DNA from: Dactylorhiza incarnata
Taxonomy: Eukaryota; Streptophyta; Magnoliopsida; Asparagales; Orchidaceae
Direction of reading: 5' to 3'
DNA length: 64,000 bases
Assembly (NCBI GenBank): GCA_033032865.1
Contig: JAWHQI010000049.1
Coordinates: 1,984,001 to 2,048,000 of the forward strand
Below, in pieces: positions 33,409 to 44,442 of this stretch (positions are counted from its first letter, which is position 1; every line of letters starts with the position of its first letter). Below the pieces are notes generated by a model. That model was not told where the DNA came from. It did no database searches and worked only from the letters and a program-made list of their open reading frames with translations. The position numbers and the translations under genes are program-made.

Positions 33409-34921
33409 TGATGAGTCCTGATCATATACACAATTATGGACTCATCCGGGCCATTATTCAGTAAATTCACCGCACTTTAGCCTTGTTATAGCTTATATTT
33501 GATAATCCATGCTAGGTGCACTTTTGGGCCCACTTTGGTGTGATTTCGTTTTTTTTATTTTATTATCATTAGTAGTATTCATGTGCTTGTTAAGTGCCAC
33601 TTTCAGTGGCTAGATCTGTGGTTGCGCTGGAATAGGAGTCGTGCAAGTGTCCCCGTTGCAATTCTGCACAGGAACACTGCGCACGATCACTTGTTCTACT
33701 GCGCACGACCACTGGTCGTGCGCCACTGATCGTGCGCACTTAACCCTTTTTCACGAGTTCTGTCTGGTGCAGTGCGCACGATCATCAATGCCAGTGCGCA
33801 CGACCATCGGTCGTGCGCCACTGCTCGTGCGCATTGACCATTAAATTCTTGAGTTCTGTTTCATCTATTGCGCACGACCACCGACGCTAGTGCGCACGAC
33901 CACCGGTCGTGCGCCACTGGTCGTGCGAACATTTTATTTCATAATTTCTGTCTTTGCAGGTTCCGTCCAGGCAGCGCGCACGATCACCGGACTCTAGTGC
34001 GCATGACCACTGGTCGTGCGCCACTGACCGTGTGCACTGTTTAATTCAGCGCCTATATAATGACCTGATCGCGAATTAGGTCGGGGGGGGACGCAATTTG
34101 GCTCCGTTCCGTCCGCCATTTTCGCCGTTTTCAGAGGGATTTCATCCCCTAGGCCTCCTCCATCATCCAAGGGCTCGAAAGAAGGGTTCCTACACTCACT
34201 TTGATCGCTAATGAAGAGGTTCTTCGCTTGAGACGTGGCCGGATGGTAAATCGCTGGAGAAGACGGGTTCATTGGGAGGTGTGACAGCCCTCCTCTACCC
34301 CGGACGCAGTTGGGACCGAGTTAGGACGCGGATTGACAACCTGGTGCTTCCTACCGTGAATCTACAACGAGACTCCGGATTCGGTCGTATCTCTCGCCCT
34401 TTTCCCTCTACTTATGTGGTTATAGTGTTGTATTCTCTTTATATCGATGATGAACGCTATGAATGATGTTTAAGATTGCTTATTTCATGATTATGAAATC
34501 ATTTTGTTCATTTGTGTTAATGAGGTGCGCCCCGATCGATTTTCCGCTCCATTACCATGTCCGGTGCCGCACTAGCAATTGCTAGTGGCGTGCTTGTTGA
34601 AGAGGTGTTTGCGACCCTCAATTCGTTAGCCTTCTCGCCCATCCGCCCTTTCGACGCAGCGCGCTCAAGGCCTGCCTAGTCTCCATCCCGCCAATCGAAG
34701 CATTGCATAGCGGCATTGCATAGGAGTAGGCATAGTATTTTATTTAATTACTTGCAAACCAAACCACCCATTCATTATAGCACCGACTAAGGACTTCGAT
34801 CTCAAGTCCTTCCTCGAAACTTAACTCCACCTTACTGTGTTCCTCAAGAGACCGACACTCGGGGATTTTCCCCATTATTATTACTTGCGCGACCGGTGCA
34901 CTTGCCGAAATTTTCGCATCA
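33409..34921 (+). repeat. N1 3' LTR
   Basis: 1,513 bp, TGATGAGTCC...TTCGCATCA, followed by TSD TGATC (34922-34926). Nearly identical to 26900-28411; the differences seen include GTGAGC/GTGCGC in palindrome unit 3, one extra G after the TATA region and a few transitions. Confidence 0.97.
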
Positions 34922-34926
34922 TGATC

Positions 34927-34959
34927 CTAGCCCAAATCAGAAATAGGATTGTTCCAACA
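34927..34959 (-). repeat. C2 3' LTR, remaining outer end
   Basis: CCTAGCCCAAATCAG...TTCCAACA continues the LTR cut by N1 at 26899. On the minus strand it begins TGTTGGAACAATCC. Confidence 0.9.
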
Positions 34960-35831
34960 ATCTCCCCCTATTTGGGTTAGGACACTATTTGACAAAAAAT
35001 GAAAATAAACAAATGCTAATACATCAAAAACAACAGAACATGAATATATCTGATATATTTTTAAATATTTTATTAGATATAAAGTAAATAAAACTCTGAG
35101 TTTTTGAAATTACATTTCAATAGAAATAGAAATAAAAAATACAATCAGAACCTTTGATTTTTCTGAATTCTGCCTTCTGAATTCTGAAATTGTCTGAACT
35201 GTATTTTTCTGAATTCTGATCTGAACTGAACTGTGTGAATTCTGATCTTAATCTTTATTTGATTTCTGATTCTGATTTTGTCTTTCTCTGATTTCTGAAT
35301 TCTCCTACTGAATTTGCTAAATCAAAATTCTTCTTCTGAGTTGTACTGTATCTGCATCTGAACTTGATTATGAGCTGTATCTGAATTTTTTTGAAACAGA
35401 AATTTACAATCAGCAAACTGCTGTAAGATTTATCAAGCTTCTTCATACAGCAACTCCCCCTGAGAATGTCTCCCCCTGAGAGGGGAGGTTCTTCAGCTTT
35501 CCCCTTTTGCTTAGTTCATAGAACAACTCCCCCTGAGCAAAACATTGCATCAAATGGAGCTTGTTCATGAAAACTTCTCCCCTGCCTAGTTTCAGGAAAG
35601 GCTTGAAGCTAGGCCCCTTGAAGAAGGGACATTTGATGGAGGTAGGGAGGATGCAAGATTGTCATTGCTATTGTTCCTGCACAATAAAATAGAGATCAAG
35701 TGCATAGGGAACTAGAAAGAGAAACAATTCTGTAGGCATTCAGCTAATAAAAAAGTTTTATTAATGATGACAGGCTGAAATAAAAAGCTTCAATTTAATG
35801 AAGAGATGGGTAAGTAGAAAACTTAATTTTT
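34960..35831 (-). other. C2 polypurine tract and 3' untranslated region
   Basis: The minus strand has AAATAGGGGGAGATTG against the LTR (34958-34973), a typical copia polypurine tract. The remaining 850 bp are AT-rich with TCTGAATT-like short repeats and no ORF. Unlike C3, no accessory ORF lies after pol. Confidence 0.7.
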
Positions 35832-37046
35832 TTAACAGATTGAATCTCCATCTATCATACCTAGCTGATTTATAAAGAAGATATGTTTCTTTTCATCCAA
35901 GGGCTTGGTGAAAATGTCAGCTCTTTGCAAATCAGTAGAGATGAACTGTAGGCAGATTTTGTTTTTATCCACATTATCCCTAAGGAAGTGGTGCCTAATT
36001 TCTATGTGTTTAGTCCTACTATGGAGAAATGGATTTTGTGCTATAGATATTGCACTAGTATTGTCACAAAATATAATTGAATTATTTAAGTTGACACCAT
36101 AGTCTAGGAGCTGATTTTGTATCCACAACATCTGTGAGCAGCAACTGCCAGCAGCTATGTATTCAGCTTCAGCTGTTGATGTGGACACAAATGTCTGTTT
36201 CTTACAAAACCAAGACACAAGCCTATCACCAAGAAACTGGCAAGTTCCTGATGTGCTTTTCCTGTCTACTCCGCATCCAGCATAATCTGAATCTGAGAAT
36301 TCAGTTAATTCAAATTCAGATGCTGTTGGATACCAGAGACCTAGATTAGGACAACCCTTTATATAACTTAAAATCCTTTTTAATAAAATTAGATGAGATT
36401 CTTTGGGGTTAACTTGGAATCTAGCACAAATACATGTAGCAAACATTATATCAGGCCTACTAGCTGTTAAATAAAGTAAAGAGCCAACAATTGTTCTATA
36501 TACTTTTGAATCAATAGGTTTCCCTGATTTATCATTATCAACAACAACATTTGAGGGCATGGGTGTTTTCATGGTGGAAGAATCAGACATACCAAATCTT
36601 TTCACTAATTCCTTAGCATACTTAGATTGGGATATGAAGATTCCATTTGGGGTTTGCTTCACTTGAAGACCAAGGAAGTATGATAATTCACCCATACTAC
36701 TCATTTCAAATTTAGATTGCATTAAATTAGAAAATCTTTTGCATAAATTTGAATCAGTAGAGCCAAAAATAATATTATCTACATATATTTGAATTAACAA
36801 AGTTTGATTTTTATGTATCCTGAAAAATAGAGTTTTATCTACTACGCCTCAACAAAAATTATTCTCTAAAAGAAAACTAGCTAAAGTCTCATACCATGCT
36901 CTAGGAGCTTGTTTGAGACCATAGAGTGCTTTCTTAAGCTTAAATACAAAAGAAGATTGAGTTGGAGAGATGAAACCTGGTGGTTGTTCCACATAGACTT
37001 TTTCTTTGATTTCTCCACATCCATTTGATATACCTTGAACTGCTTG
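35832..37046 (-). pseudogene. C2 RT C-terminal half and RNase H
   Basis: From the T1 junction leftward the minus strand reads [19 protein letters not shown] text, [32 protein letters not shown], a stop, then LIQIYVDNIIFGSTD. The RT active site is YVDN where YVDD is expected, a lost catalytic aspartate. MSSMGELSYFLGLQV and RNase H follow: ELTEFSDSDYAGC, TAEAEYIAAGSC, IFCDNTSAI, SRTKHIEIRHHFLRD and RADIFTKPLDE. It ends with a stop at 35832. T1 separates it from the RT N-terminus at 42441. Confidence 0.9.
37042..37046. repeat. TSD of T1 (GCTTG), left copy
   Basis: GCTTG before the TGTTGT start of T1 recurs at 42441-42445 after its CAACA end. The RT codons AAYK...HKQF join across it. Confidence 0.93.
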
Positions 37047-37289
37047 TGTTGTTTATGGGTGACTACAAAATCACCTAGAGGGGGGGGGGGGTGAATAGGT
37101 TTTTATTTTTATAAAATCCCCTTTAGGTTTTTCTAATTTTTGGATTAATAGATCTAAGAGATAAAGAACAAACCACAAAAAGTACGCAACGATCTATAGA
37201 GGTTTCTCAAGACTGGGTGTCTTGAGTAGTCCTCTTTCCCTCTGTGCCTACCCAGCAGTGTGCTAGGCTCAGCAAACGCCGCCAAAAAC

Positions 37290-37620
37290 TTCAGGCCCTC
37301 AAGACTTACACCACGGACCCGCAAGTCCCAACAGCCTAGGCCCTCAAGCCCCTACTGCACCCGAGCCCGCAAGCTCGACACTCAGGCCATCAAGCCCTAA
37401 AATTGGACCCGCAAGTCCCAACAGCCTAGGACCGCAAGCCCCTACTTCCCCGAGCCCGCAAGCTCGACAGATCGCACCTGCAAGTGCACTGCCCTGGCCC
37501 TCAAGCCTCACATCTCTCCAACCCTCAAGCTAGACCAACTTGGACCCGCAAGTCCACTGCCCTGCCCCTCAAGCCTCACAGCTCTCCAGCCCTCGAGCTA
37601 GACAAATAGGCCCACAAGCC
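37290..37620. repeat. T1 CCCGCAAGTCC repeats in the transcribed part of the LTR
   Basis: Repeats of CCCGCAAGTCC/GGCCCTCAAGCC, with a longer period of about 100 bp. They lie downstream of the minus-strand TATA box, so they would be part of the RNA leader. The other LTR has them at about 40870-41200. Confidence 0.75.
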
Positions 37621-37963
37621 TTACGAGAAGTTACAGATATTTAAACTGTTTCTTCTGCCTGATGTTGATCGGCAACTTAGCCTGATGGAGATCGGTAACT
37701 TAGCCTGATGGAGATCGACTTCTTGAGTTGAAGAAGATGCTTCAGATCTGAACTTTACAGCATGGCTCTTTCTTCAGACTCCTTCTTAGCCAGACGACGA
37801 ATGGCTTTTTATCAGTCAATGAAGATAACTGATTCTTCAGATAACACTTGATTATTGTTCTCACCTTGTCCTTCTTCTTCTCCGCAGAATATATTATTCA
37901 AGAGTAGCGGCGGGATACTTTCTTGCTCTGATGTTCGTGAGAGTTCCTAGGGCACCCATCGTT

Positions 37964-37975
37964 CCTTTTTATAGG
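37964..37975 (-). promoter_or_regulatory. T1 3' LTR TATA box (CCTATAAAAAGG)
   Basis: A good TATA box on the minus strand between the TTCGACGATC array and the CCCGCAAG repeats. The copy in the 5' LTR is at 41538-41549. Confidence 0.75.
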
Positions 37976-38430
37976 ACAGAGGAATCGCACAACGGTCACA
38001 TGCAATGTCCTTTTCTATCAGATGCCCATCTCATTGGAGCACGCGTTGATGGCTCCATTCCTTAGGTGCACGCGCTGATACCTTTATTTCTTTTGGAGTA
38101 CACGCTAATACCTCGATTCTTTAAGTGCACGCGCTGATTGGACAATCAGGCGGCGACATTAATTGCTGACATCAAGTACACAGGATTTGAATTCTGTCTT
38201 GAAGATATTTGCATCATTACGACGACAAGATGTCTCTGACTTTGTCATCACGATCTTCCTTCTTCCTCTGATGGTGGTATCTCGACGATACAAGATATCC
38301 TGGCGATTCTGTATATACGACGATCTTCTTCCTCTGACAGTGTCGTCGTGAGCTTCCTTCTTGCATCATGTCGTCGTAATCATATTGTTCTCCCGATGAC
38401 ATGAGTTACACACGACGATGTCCTGTGTCC

Positions 38431-38640
38431 TCTCTGCGTTCCACGAATAGCATTCTGCGATCGACAAACTTGCGATCCTTCGTTCGATGGTCGCCATTCT
38501 TCGTTCGACGATCTCGCCACATCTCAACGTTCGACGATCGACATTCTTCGTTCGACGATCTCACCACGTCTCAGCGTTTCGACGATCGGCATTCTTCGTT
38601 CGACGATCTCGCCATGTCTTAGCGGTCGACGAATACTTTG
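38431..38640 (-). promoter_or_regulatory. T1 LTR array of TTCGTTCGACGATC units
   Basis: Five or more copies of TTCGTTCGACGATCTCGCCA variants with CATTCTTCG between. The other LTR has the array at about 41995-42215. It lies in U3, upstream of the TATA box in the element's direction. Confidence 0.75.
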
Positions 38641-39323
38641 CTTCTCAGTGGCTGCTGCTCTGCCCGTCATTACGAAGACAAGCACGCTTTGTTGATGATA
38701 TCTCCTATGCTTCTCGACGATAAAGAACTTAGTTAAATAACTAAGGTACATGACTTATTGTTGATTCTTGCAAGTATGAACTAAGTGGAATATTAAATAC
38801 AAAGTGAAGTATTCTTGACTTGTTGACTTCTTCAAATCAGGAATCATGTGAGCAGGATTCCAAACAATCTCCCCCTATCTGAAGAAGTCAGAATCTCAAT
38901 TCAAGACTACTTTCACTTGACAGTAATTATTATAATCTTGCATAGAAGGCTCAATATTTAAGAGTTTACTTATCTTTTGCTGAACATATGAGTACATAAA
39001 TCTTGTGGCTCCCCCTAGATTCGATGCCTCTTCTTTTGTGGCTCCCCTACTTCTTGTCATCTTTGCTCCCCCTATCTTTGAGGTCTTCTTGAGCATCTTA
39101 GTCTTGAGCATATTGATGCCATTCTCCCCCTTTCTGACTTCTTTCCTCCACTTGAGATTTTCTTGAGTGAGTGACTCCCCCTTGATGTTATAACGCCCCT
39201 TGGACTAGTGCATCTTGACATGGGGTTAGGATTTCTTTAGTCTAGAGTTGACCCTGGATCACTTATGGTCCATTAGCCTTGCTTGCTCCTGATTGGCTAA
39301 ATGGACTTCCCTGCAAAACAGGT

Positions 39324-40535
39324 TTAAAATCCCTTAGGAACCCAAGATGACTTGGGTCCTAGGTTCTTGTTAGCCCAATAAGGAAATCTTATACTTACCT
39401 CAGCCGCTTCGGAAGGTCTCTTCTTTGTACTGGGCACACTAGTGTTGTGCCAACAGTCAATGGCAAAGTGTCCTATTTTTCCACAGCACCAACATTCAAA
39501 CCTGTTGTATCTCCCCTTCTGTCTGACTGTATGAGCAGGGGTTCTTTGTGTGCGAACGACTGAATGAAGCAAAGAAGGTGAACTGTGATGATGGTGGACA
39601 GGATTTTTGTTGTTGTCGACCACAGTTATCCTTCTAGGGTCAATCCTTTTTAAGGATTTCTTCTCTTCTCTGAGCTCAACATATTTTTGCCTCCTCACAC
39701 CTTTTTGGGGCTCTTTGTAGATTCTAGGCATGATCTTGGATTTGAAGGAGCTTGCAACAGGCTTCACTTTAGTGACAAGCTTATCCTCCACCCTTCTGGT
39801 GTTGTCATTCTTGACCTTCAGGACATTGGGCTGCATTTTGTCCTTCTTCAGAAGAACTACTTCTCTGGTGAGTGAGTGGCACAGCTCCATGCTTTCAATC
39901 AGTGCCTTTAGAGTTTTCCCAAATTTGTCTATCAAGTCCTTTTTGAGTTGACAAAAATCAGCACTCTCTAGAGTTATCTTTTCTTCTTTCTGTGAGAGAT
40001 CAAGATTTCTTGCTTGAAGAGAGGAGATTTTTGCATCCTGCTGCTTGCACAGCATCTTGAGAGTCTTGACCTCTTCTAGAAGATCATTGTATGATTTTGA
40101 CCAGTCATCATTGTTGGATGAGTTTGTCTCCGAATCTGAGTCTGAAGTAGAAAGAGGAGCCCTTATGTGCTTTGGACAAACCTCATCCTGATGACTCTCT
40201 TCTTCTGACGCAGATAAGACGGTCAGTCCAAACTCATCTTGATGACTCTCTTCTTGAGGTCCTTCCACAAGGATAGTTAGAGAGTTCCACATCTCTTTTG
40301 CTGTCATGCAGTGAGCCAGTCTCTGGAACGTGGAGATATTAACTGCACCAGAAATAATGTCTTTGGCTTTCTTATCCAAGTTGTCTAGGATTTTCTTGGA
40401 CAATGACTGAGAGAAATAAGCCCCTTCTTGAATAACTCCGAACATTCTAGGATCTGTTGCCTCCATGAATATTCTTACTCTTACTTTCCATAGGGCAAAG
40501 TTCTCCCTGGAGCATTTAGCTATTCCTGATTCCAT
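39324..40535 (-). CDS. T1 truncated Gag with CCHC knuckle
   Basis: A 403-residue open frame. The start (CSRENFALWKVRVRIFMEATDPRMF) and the AKEMWNSLT block match the N-terminal part of copia Gag. The next about 100 residues of the usual Gag core, present in C3, are missing and replaced by a short stretch in which EESHQDE occurs twice. A Ser/Asp-rich stretch, a coiled-coil-like region (~145-220), a basic region and a CCHC knuckle (CWCCGKIGHFAIDC) near residue 350 follow. The end (PKSSWVPKGF) matches the Gag-protease border of C3-like elements, then a stop. The frame has stayed open in an element that lacks all enzymes. Whether the shortened Gag can still assemble is unclear. Confidence 0.85.
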   Translation of the reverse strand: MESGIAKCSRENFALWKVRVRIFMEATDPRMFGVIQEGAYFSQSLSKKILDNLDKKAKDIISGAVNISTFQRLAHCMTAKEMWNSLTILVEGPQEESHQDEFGLTVLSASEEESHQDEVCPKHIRAPLSTSDSDSETNSSNNDDWSKSYNDLLEEVKTLKMLCKQQDAKISSLQARNLDLSQKEEKITLESADFCQLKKDLIDKFGKTLKALIESMELCHSLTREVVLLKKDKMQPNVLKVKNDNTRRVEDKLVTKVKPVASSFKSKIMPRIYKEPQKGVRRQKYVELREEKKSLKRIDPRRITVVDNNKNPVHHHHSSPSLLHSVVRTQRTPAHTVRQKGRYNRFECWCCGKIGHFAIDCWHNTSVPSTKKRPSEAAEVSIRFPYWANKNLGPKSSWVPKGF

Positions 40536-40617
40536 AGCCTATGGTACTTAGACACCCACTGGCAGATCTATTCAAGCTATTAGGCTTTTCTTTGAACAAC
40601 CTCGCTCTGATACCACT

Positions 40618-42440
40618 TGTTGTTTATGGGTGACTACTAAATCACCTAGAGGGGGGGGGGGGGGGTGAATAGGTTTTTCTTTTTATAAAATCCCCTTTAG
40701 TTTTTCTAACTTTCGGGTTAATAGATCTAAGAGATAAAGAACAATCCACAGAAAGCACGCAATGATCTATAGAGGTTCCTCAAGACCGGGTGTCTTGAGT
40801 AGTCCTCTTTCCCTCTGCGCCTACCCAGCAGTGTGCTAGGCTCGGAAAATGCCGCCAAAAACTTCAGGCCCTCAAGCCTTACACCACGGACCCGCAAGTC
40901 CCAACAGCCTAGGCCCTCAAGCCCCTACTGCCCCAATCCCGGAAGCTCGACAATCAGGCCCTCAAGCCCTACAAATTGGACCCGCAAGTCCCAACAGCCT
41001 AGGCCCGCAAGCCCCTACTGCCCCCGAGCCCGCAAGCTTGATAGATCGCACCCACAAGTGCACTGCCCTGGCCCTCAAGCCTCACAGCTCTCCAGCCCTC
41101 AAGCTAGACCAACTTGGACCCGCAAGTCCACTGCCCTGGCCCTTAAGCCTCACAGCTATCCATCCCTCAAGCTAGACAAATAATCCCGCAAGCCTTACAA
41201 GAAATTACAGATATTTAAACTGTTTCTTCTGCCTGATGTTGATCGACAACTTAGCCTGATGGAGATTGGCAACTTAGCCTGATGGAGATCGGCTTCTTGA
41301 GTTGAAGAAGATGCTTCAGATCTGAACTTTACAGCATGTCTCTTTCTTCAGACTCCTTCTTAGCCAGATGACGAACGACTTCTTATCAGTCAATGAAGAT
41401 AACTGATTCTTCAGAGAACACATGATTATTGTTCTCACCTTGTCCTTCTTCTTCTCCGCAGAATATATTATTCAAGAGTAGCAGCGTGATATTTTCTTGC
41501 TCTGATGTTCGAGAGAGTTCCTAGGGCACCCATTTTTCCTTTTTATAGGACAGAGGAATTGCACAACGGTCACATCTAATGTACTTTTCTGTCAGATGCC
41601 CATCTCAGTGGAGCACGCACTGATGGCTCCATTCCTTAAGTGCACGCACTGATATCTTTATTTCTTTTGGAGTACGCTCTAATACCTCGATTCATTAAGT
41701 GCACGCGCTGATTGGACAATCAGGCGGCAACATTAATTGCTGACATCACGTCCGCAATATTTGAATTCTGTCTTGAAGATATTTGCATCATTACGACGAC
41801 AAGCTGTCTCTGACTTTGTCATCGCGATCTTCCTTCTGCCTCTGATGGTGGTATCTCGACGATACAAGATATCCTGGCGATTATGTATATACGACGATCT
41901 TCTTCCTCTGACAGTGTCGTCGTGAGCTTCCTTCTTGCATCATGTCGTCGCAATCATATTGTTCTCCCGACGACATGAGTTACAGACGATGATGTCCCGT
42001 GTCCTCTTTGCGTTCGACGAACATCATTCTACGATCGACGAACTTGCCATCCTTCGTTCGACAGTCGCCATTCTTCGTTCGACGATCTCGCCATGTCTCA
42101 GCGTTCGACGAACAACATTCTTGGTTCAACGATCTCGCCACGTCTCAGCGTTTCGACGATCGCCATTCTTCGTTCGATGATCTCGCCATGTCTTAGCGGT
42201 CGACGAATACTTTGCTTCTCAGCGGCTGCTGCTCTGCCCATCATTACGATGACAAGCACGCTTTGTCGACGATATCTCCTATGCTTCTCGACGATAAAGT
42301 ACTTAGTTAAATAACTAAGGTACATGACTTATTGTCGATTCCTGCAAGTATGAACTAAGTGGAATATTAAATACAAAGTGAAGTATTCTTGACTTGTTGA
42401 CTTCTTCAAATCAGGAATCATGTGAGCAGGATTCCCAACA
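40618..42440 (-). repeat. T1 5' LTR
   Basis: 1,823 bp, same layout as 37047-38866, with a 16-G run near 40651. On the minus strand the primer-binding site follows directly. TSD GCTTG at 42441-42445. Confidence 0.93.
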
Positions 42441-42900
42441 GCTTGTATGCAGCAAATGCAAGAAAAATTCGGATTGCTTCAAGTCTTGCAACAGGTGCAA
42501 AAGTCTGATCATAGTCTATTCATTCTTCTTGTGAGTATCCTTGAGCTACTAGTCTAGCTTTGTTTCTCACAATGTTGCCATCTGCATCTAGCTTATTCCT
42601 GTAGACCCACTTAGTTCTAATAACTGGATAATTCTTTGGTCTAGGAACCAATTCCCAAACTTTGTTTGTCTCAAATTGATTGAGTTCCTCTTGCATAGTA
42701 ATGATCCAGTTGGGATCATGTTCGGCATCTTGTAGGGATTGAGGTTCAATCTGAGAGAGAAAACAATTATGCATCATATTCTGATTTGTTTGATGCCTTG
42801 TTTGCACACCTGCTGAAATATCACCAATAATTTGAGATATTGGGTGATCTCTAACTGTGATGTGGTCAACAGTTGGAGCTGGTTCAGCAATAGTTTCCAC
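42441..42900 (-). pseudogene. C2 RT N-terminal part
   Basis: The reading includes DPNWIITMQEELNQFETNKVWELVPRP, RTKWVYRNKLDADG and KARLVAQGYSQEE, then a stop at about 42520 and, in the same frame, IDYDQTFAPVARLEAIRIFLAFAAYK up to the T1 junction. This is the start of a copia RT. The missing Gly codon is now TGA. Confidence 0.9.
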
Positions 42901-43008
42901 TTGAAGAATTTGTTCAGCTATTGTATCCTGTTGAAGATGATCTGTTGTTATCTAATTTAAACTGTCAGCAAAATTTGGGTGATCTTCTTCTTCACTTTCT
43001 TCAGCATT

Positions 43009-43821
43009 CTACTGTACAGGATCCAGAATTCCTTCTTTATGTAGAGCTAATTGATCTAGCTGCTCACTTAAATCTTCACATAGATCTGAGACCTGCAAAG
43101 TATTTATGGTAGAGGTGGTATTCCTCTCCTCATTTAACAGGTTAGTTTCATCAAAAGAAACATGCATGGACTCCTCTATCTTAAGAGTAGATTTGTTGTA
43201 GACTCTATATGCTTTACTAGATAGAGAGTATCCAAGGAATATGCCTTCAGCTGCCTTAGCTTCAAACTTCCTTAGATATTTCTTATCATTGTTATGCACA
43301 TAGCATTTACAACCAAAAATCTTAAAATAGCTAACCTTAGGCTTTTTATTCTTGAGTAGTTCATAGGGAGTTTTACCCTTAAGTTTATGTATCAGGCTTC
43401 TATTCAACACATAATTTGCTGTGTTCACTGCCTCTGCCCAAAAAGAGAGTGGCAAATGAGCATCAGCAAGCAATGTTGTTGTTGATTCAATTAGTGTTCT
43501 AATTTTCCTTTCAGCTACCCCATTTTGTTGAGGGCTTCTGGGAGCAGAGAAACACTGTCTGATCCCCTCTTTTCCACAGAATTCTCTCATCAGAAGAGAC
43601 TCAAACTCAATGCCATGATCACTTCTGATCAATGCAACTACAGTAGAGTACCCAGTCTTGATGGACCTGAGAAAGTCTGTTAGAACTTTGAAGGTGTCAG
43701 ACTTGTTCCTAAGAAAGAACACCCAAGTGAATCTTGAGAATTCATCTACAATAACTAGAGAATAATGCTTCCCTCCTAAGCTCTGTATAACAGTAGGTCC
43801 AAAAAGATCTAAATGCAACAA
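43009..43821 (-). pseudogene. C2 integrase core
   Basis: LHLDLFGPTVIQSLGGKHYS, ALIRSDHGIEFES and PQQNGVAERKIRTLIE supply the D,D-35-E residues. FWAEAVNTANYVLNR, GKTPYELLKNKKP and FKIFGCKCYVHN follow, then the copia tail FLGYSLSSKAYRVYN. It would insert cDNA with a 5-bp stagger. This piece is open for 270 codons. Breaks lie on both sides. Confidence 0.92.
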
Positions 43822-44427
43822 ATATAGAATCCTATGTGAATCACTCTTGGATAAAGATTTGAAACTACTTCTAGTCTGCTTACCTAACTGACAGGCCCTG
43901 CAAAGTCCTTCCTTCTTGTATGAACCAGAAGGCAGTCCTCTGATAAGATTGTCCTTAGAATGCTTAGAGATAGTTCTAAGGTTAATGTGTCCAAGCCTTT
44001 TATGTCATAATTCATTTGTCTTACTTATTGAATTAATTAGACAGATGTCTGAATTGGCAGAGACAAAATTGACTAGATAAATGTTTCCTTGTCTAATACC
44101 AGATAATACATTTATGTTTTTATTATTAGTAATAAGACATTGGGAAGGGTTAAAGGTTACATGATAACCTTCATCACATAACTGGCTTATGCTGATGAGG
44201 TTGTGCTTGAGACCTTTGACATATGATACTTCTTTGAAGGTGACTGCTCCAATCTTGACTTGTCCATATCCTTTTGTCTGTCCACAGTTGGAGTCTCCAA
44301 AGACAACTTTGGGTCCATGCTTTGCCTTATAATTGCTCAGGTTGGCCTTGTTTCCTGTCATATGCTTTGAGCATCCACTATCCAAGTACCAATATTCCTT
44401 TATCTTTGGATAGCTGTGTACCTGCAA
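43822..44427 (-). pseudogene. C2 protease and GAG-pre-integrase
   Basis: WYLDSGCSKHMTGNK contains the D-S-G active site of the copia aspartic protease. KVVFGDSNCGQTKGYG, ISYVKGLKHNLISISQLCDEGY-type text and an INSISKTNEL end lead to a stop near 44005. On the minus strand the region to 43822 continues as a zinc-binding GAG-pre-integrase (HINLRTISKHSKDN, CRACQLGKQ). It cleaves the polyprotein in active relatives. Confidence 0.85.
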
Positions 44428-44442
44428 AGACAGAAAAATAAA

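Larger units (their letters stand above)
26900..34921 (+). mobile_element. N1: young Athila-like non-autonomous retrotransposon with palindromic LTRs
   Basis: The element is 8,022 bp with LTRs of 1,512 and 1,513 bp, an Asp-tRNA primer-binding site, two open ORFs and no protease, RT, RNase H or integrase. By eye I count about eight differences between the LTRs, so it inserted recently. It must borrow enzymes from an autonomous partner. The primer-binding site and an ATHILA-ORF1-like product point to the Athila/Tat branch of Ty3/gypsy (inference). It sits inside the C2 LTR with perfect TGATC TSDs. Confidence 0.93.
37047..38866 (-). repeat. T1 3' LTR
   Basis: 1,820 bp, TGTTGTTTATGG... to ...GATTCCAAACA on plus. 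It contains a 13-G run (37079-37092), CCCGCAAGTCC-type repeats (37290-37620), a minus-strand TATA box (37964-37975) and a TTCGACGATC array (38431-38640). Confidence 0.93.
37047..42440 (-). mobile_element. T1: non-autonomous gag-only copia derivative (TR-GAG type)
   Basis: 5,394 bp, minus strand: 5' LTR 40618-42440, primer-binding site TGGTATCAGAGC at about 40604-40615, one gag ORF, polypurine tract AGATAGGGGGAGAT at 38867-38880, 3' LTR 37047-38866. The interior is only 1,751 bp and has no protease, integrase, RT or RNase H. LTRs differ visibly (about ten changes in the first 190 bp), so it is not recent. The Gag end resembles that of C3, so a SIRE-like partner is likely. Confidence 0.9.
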
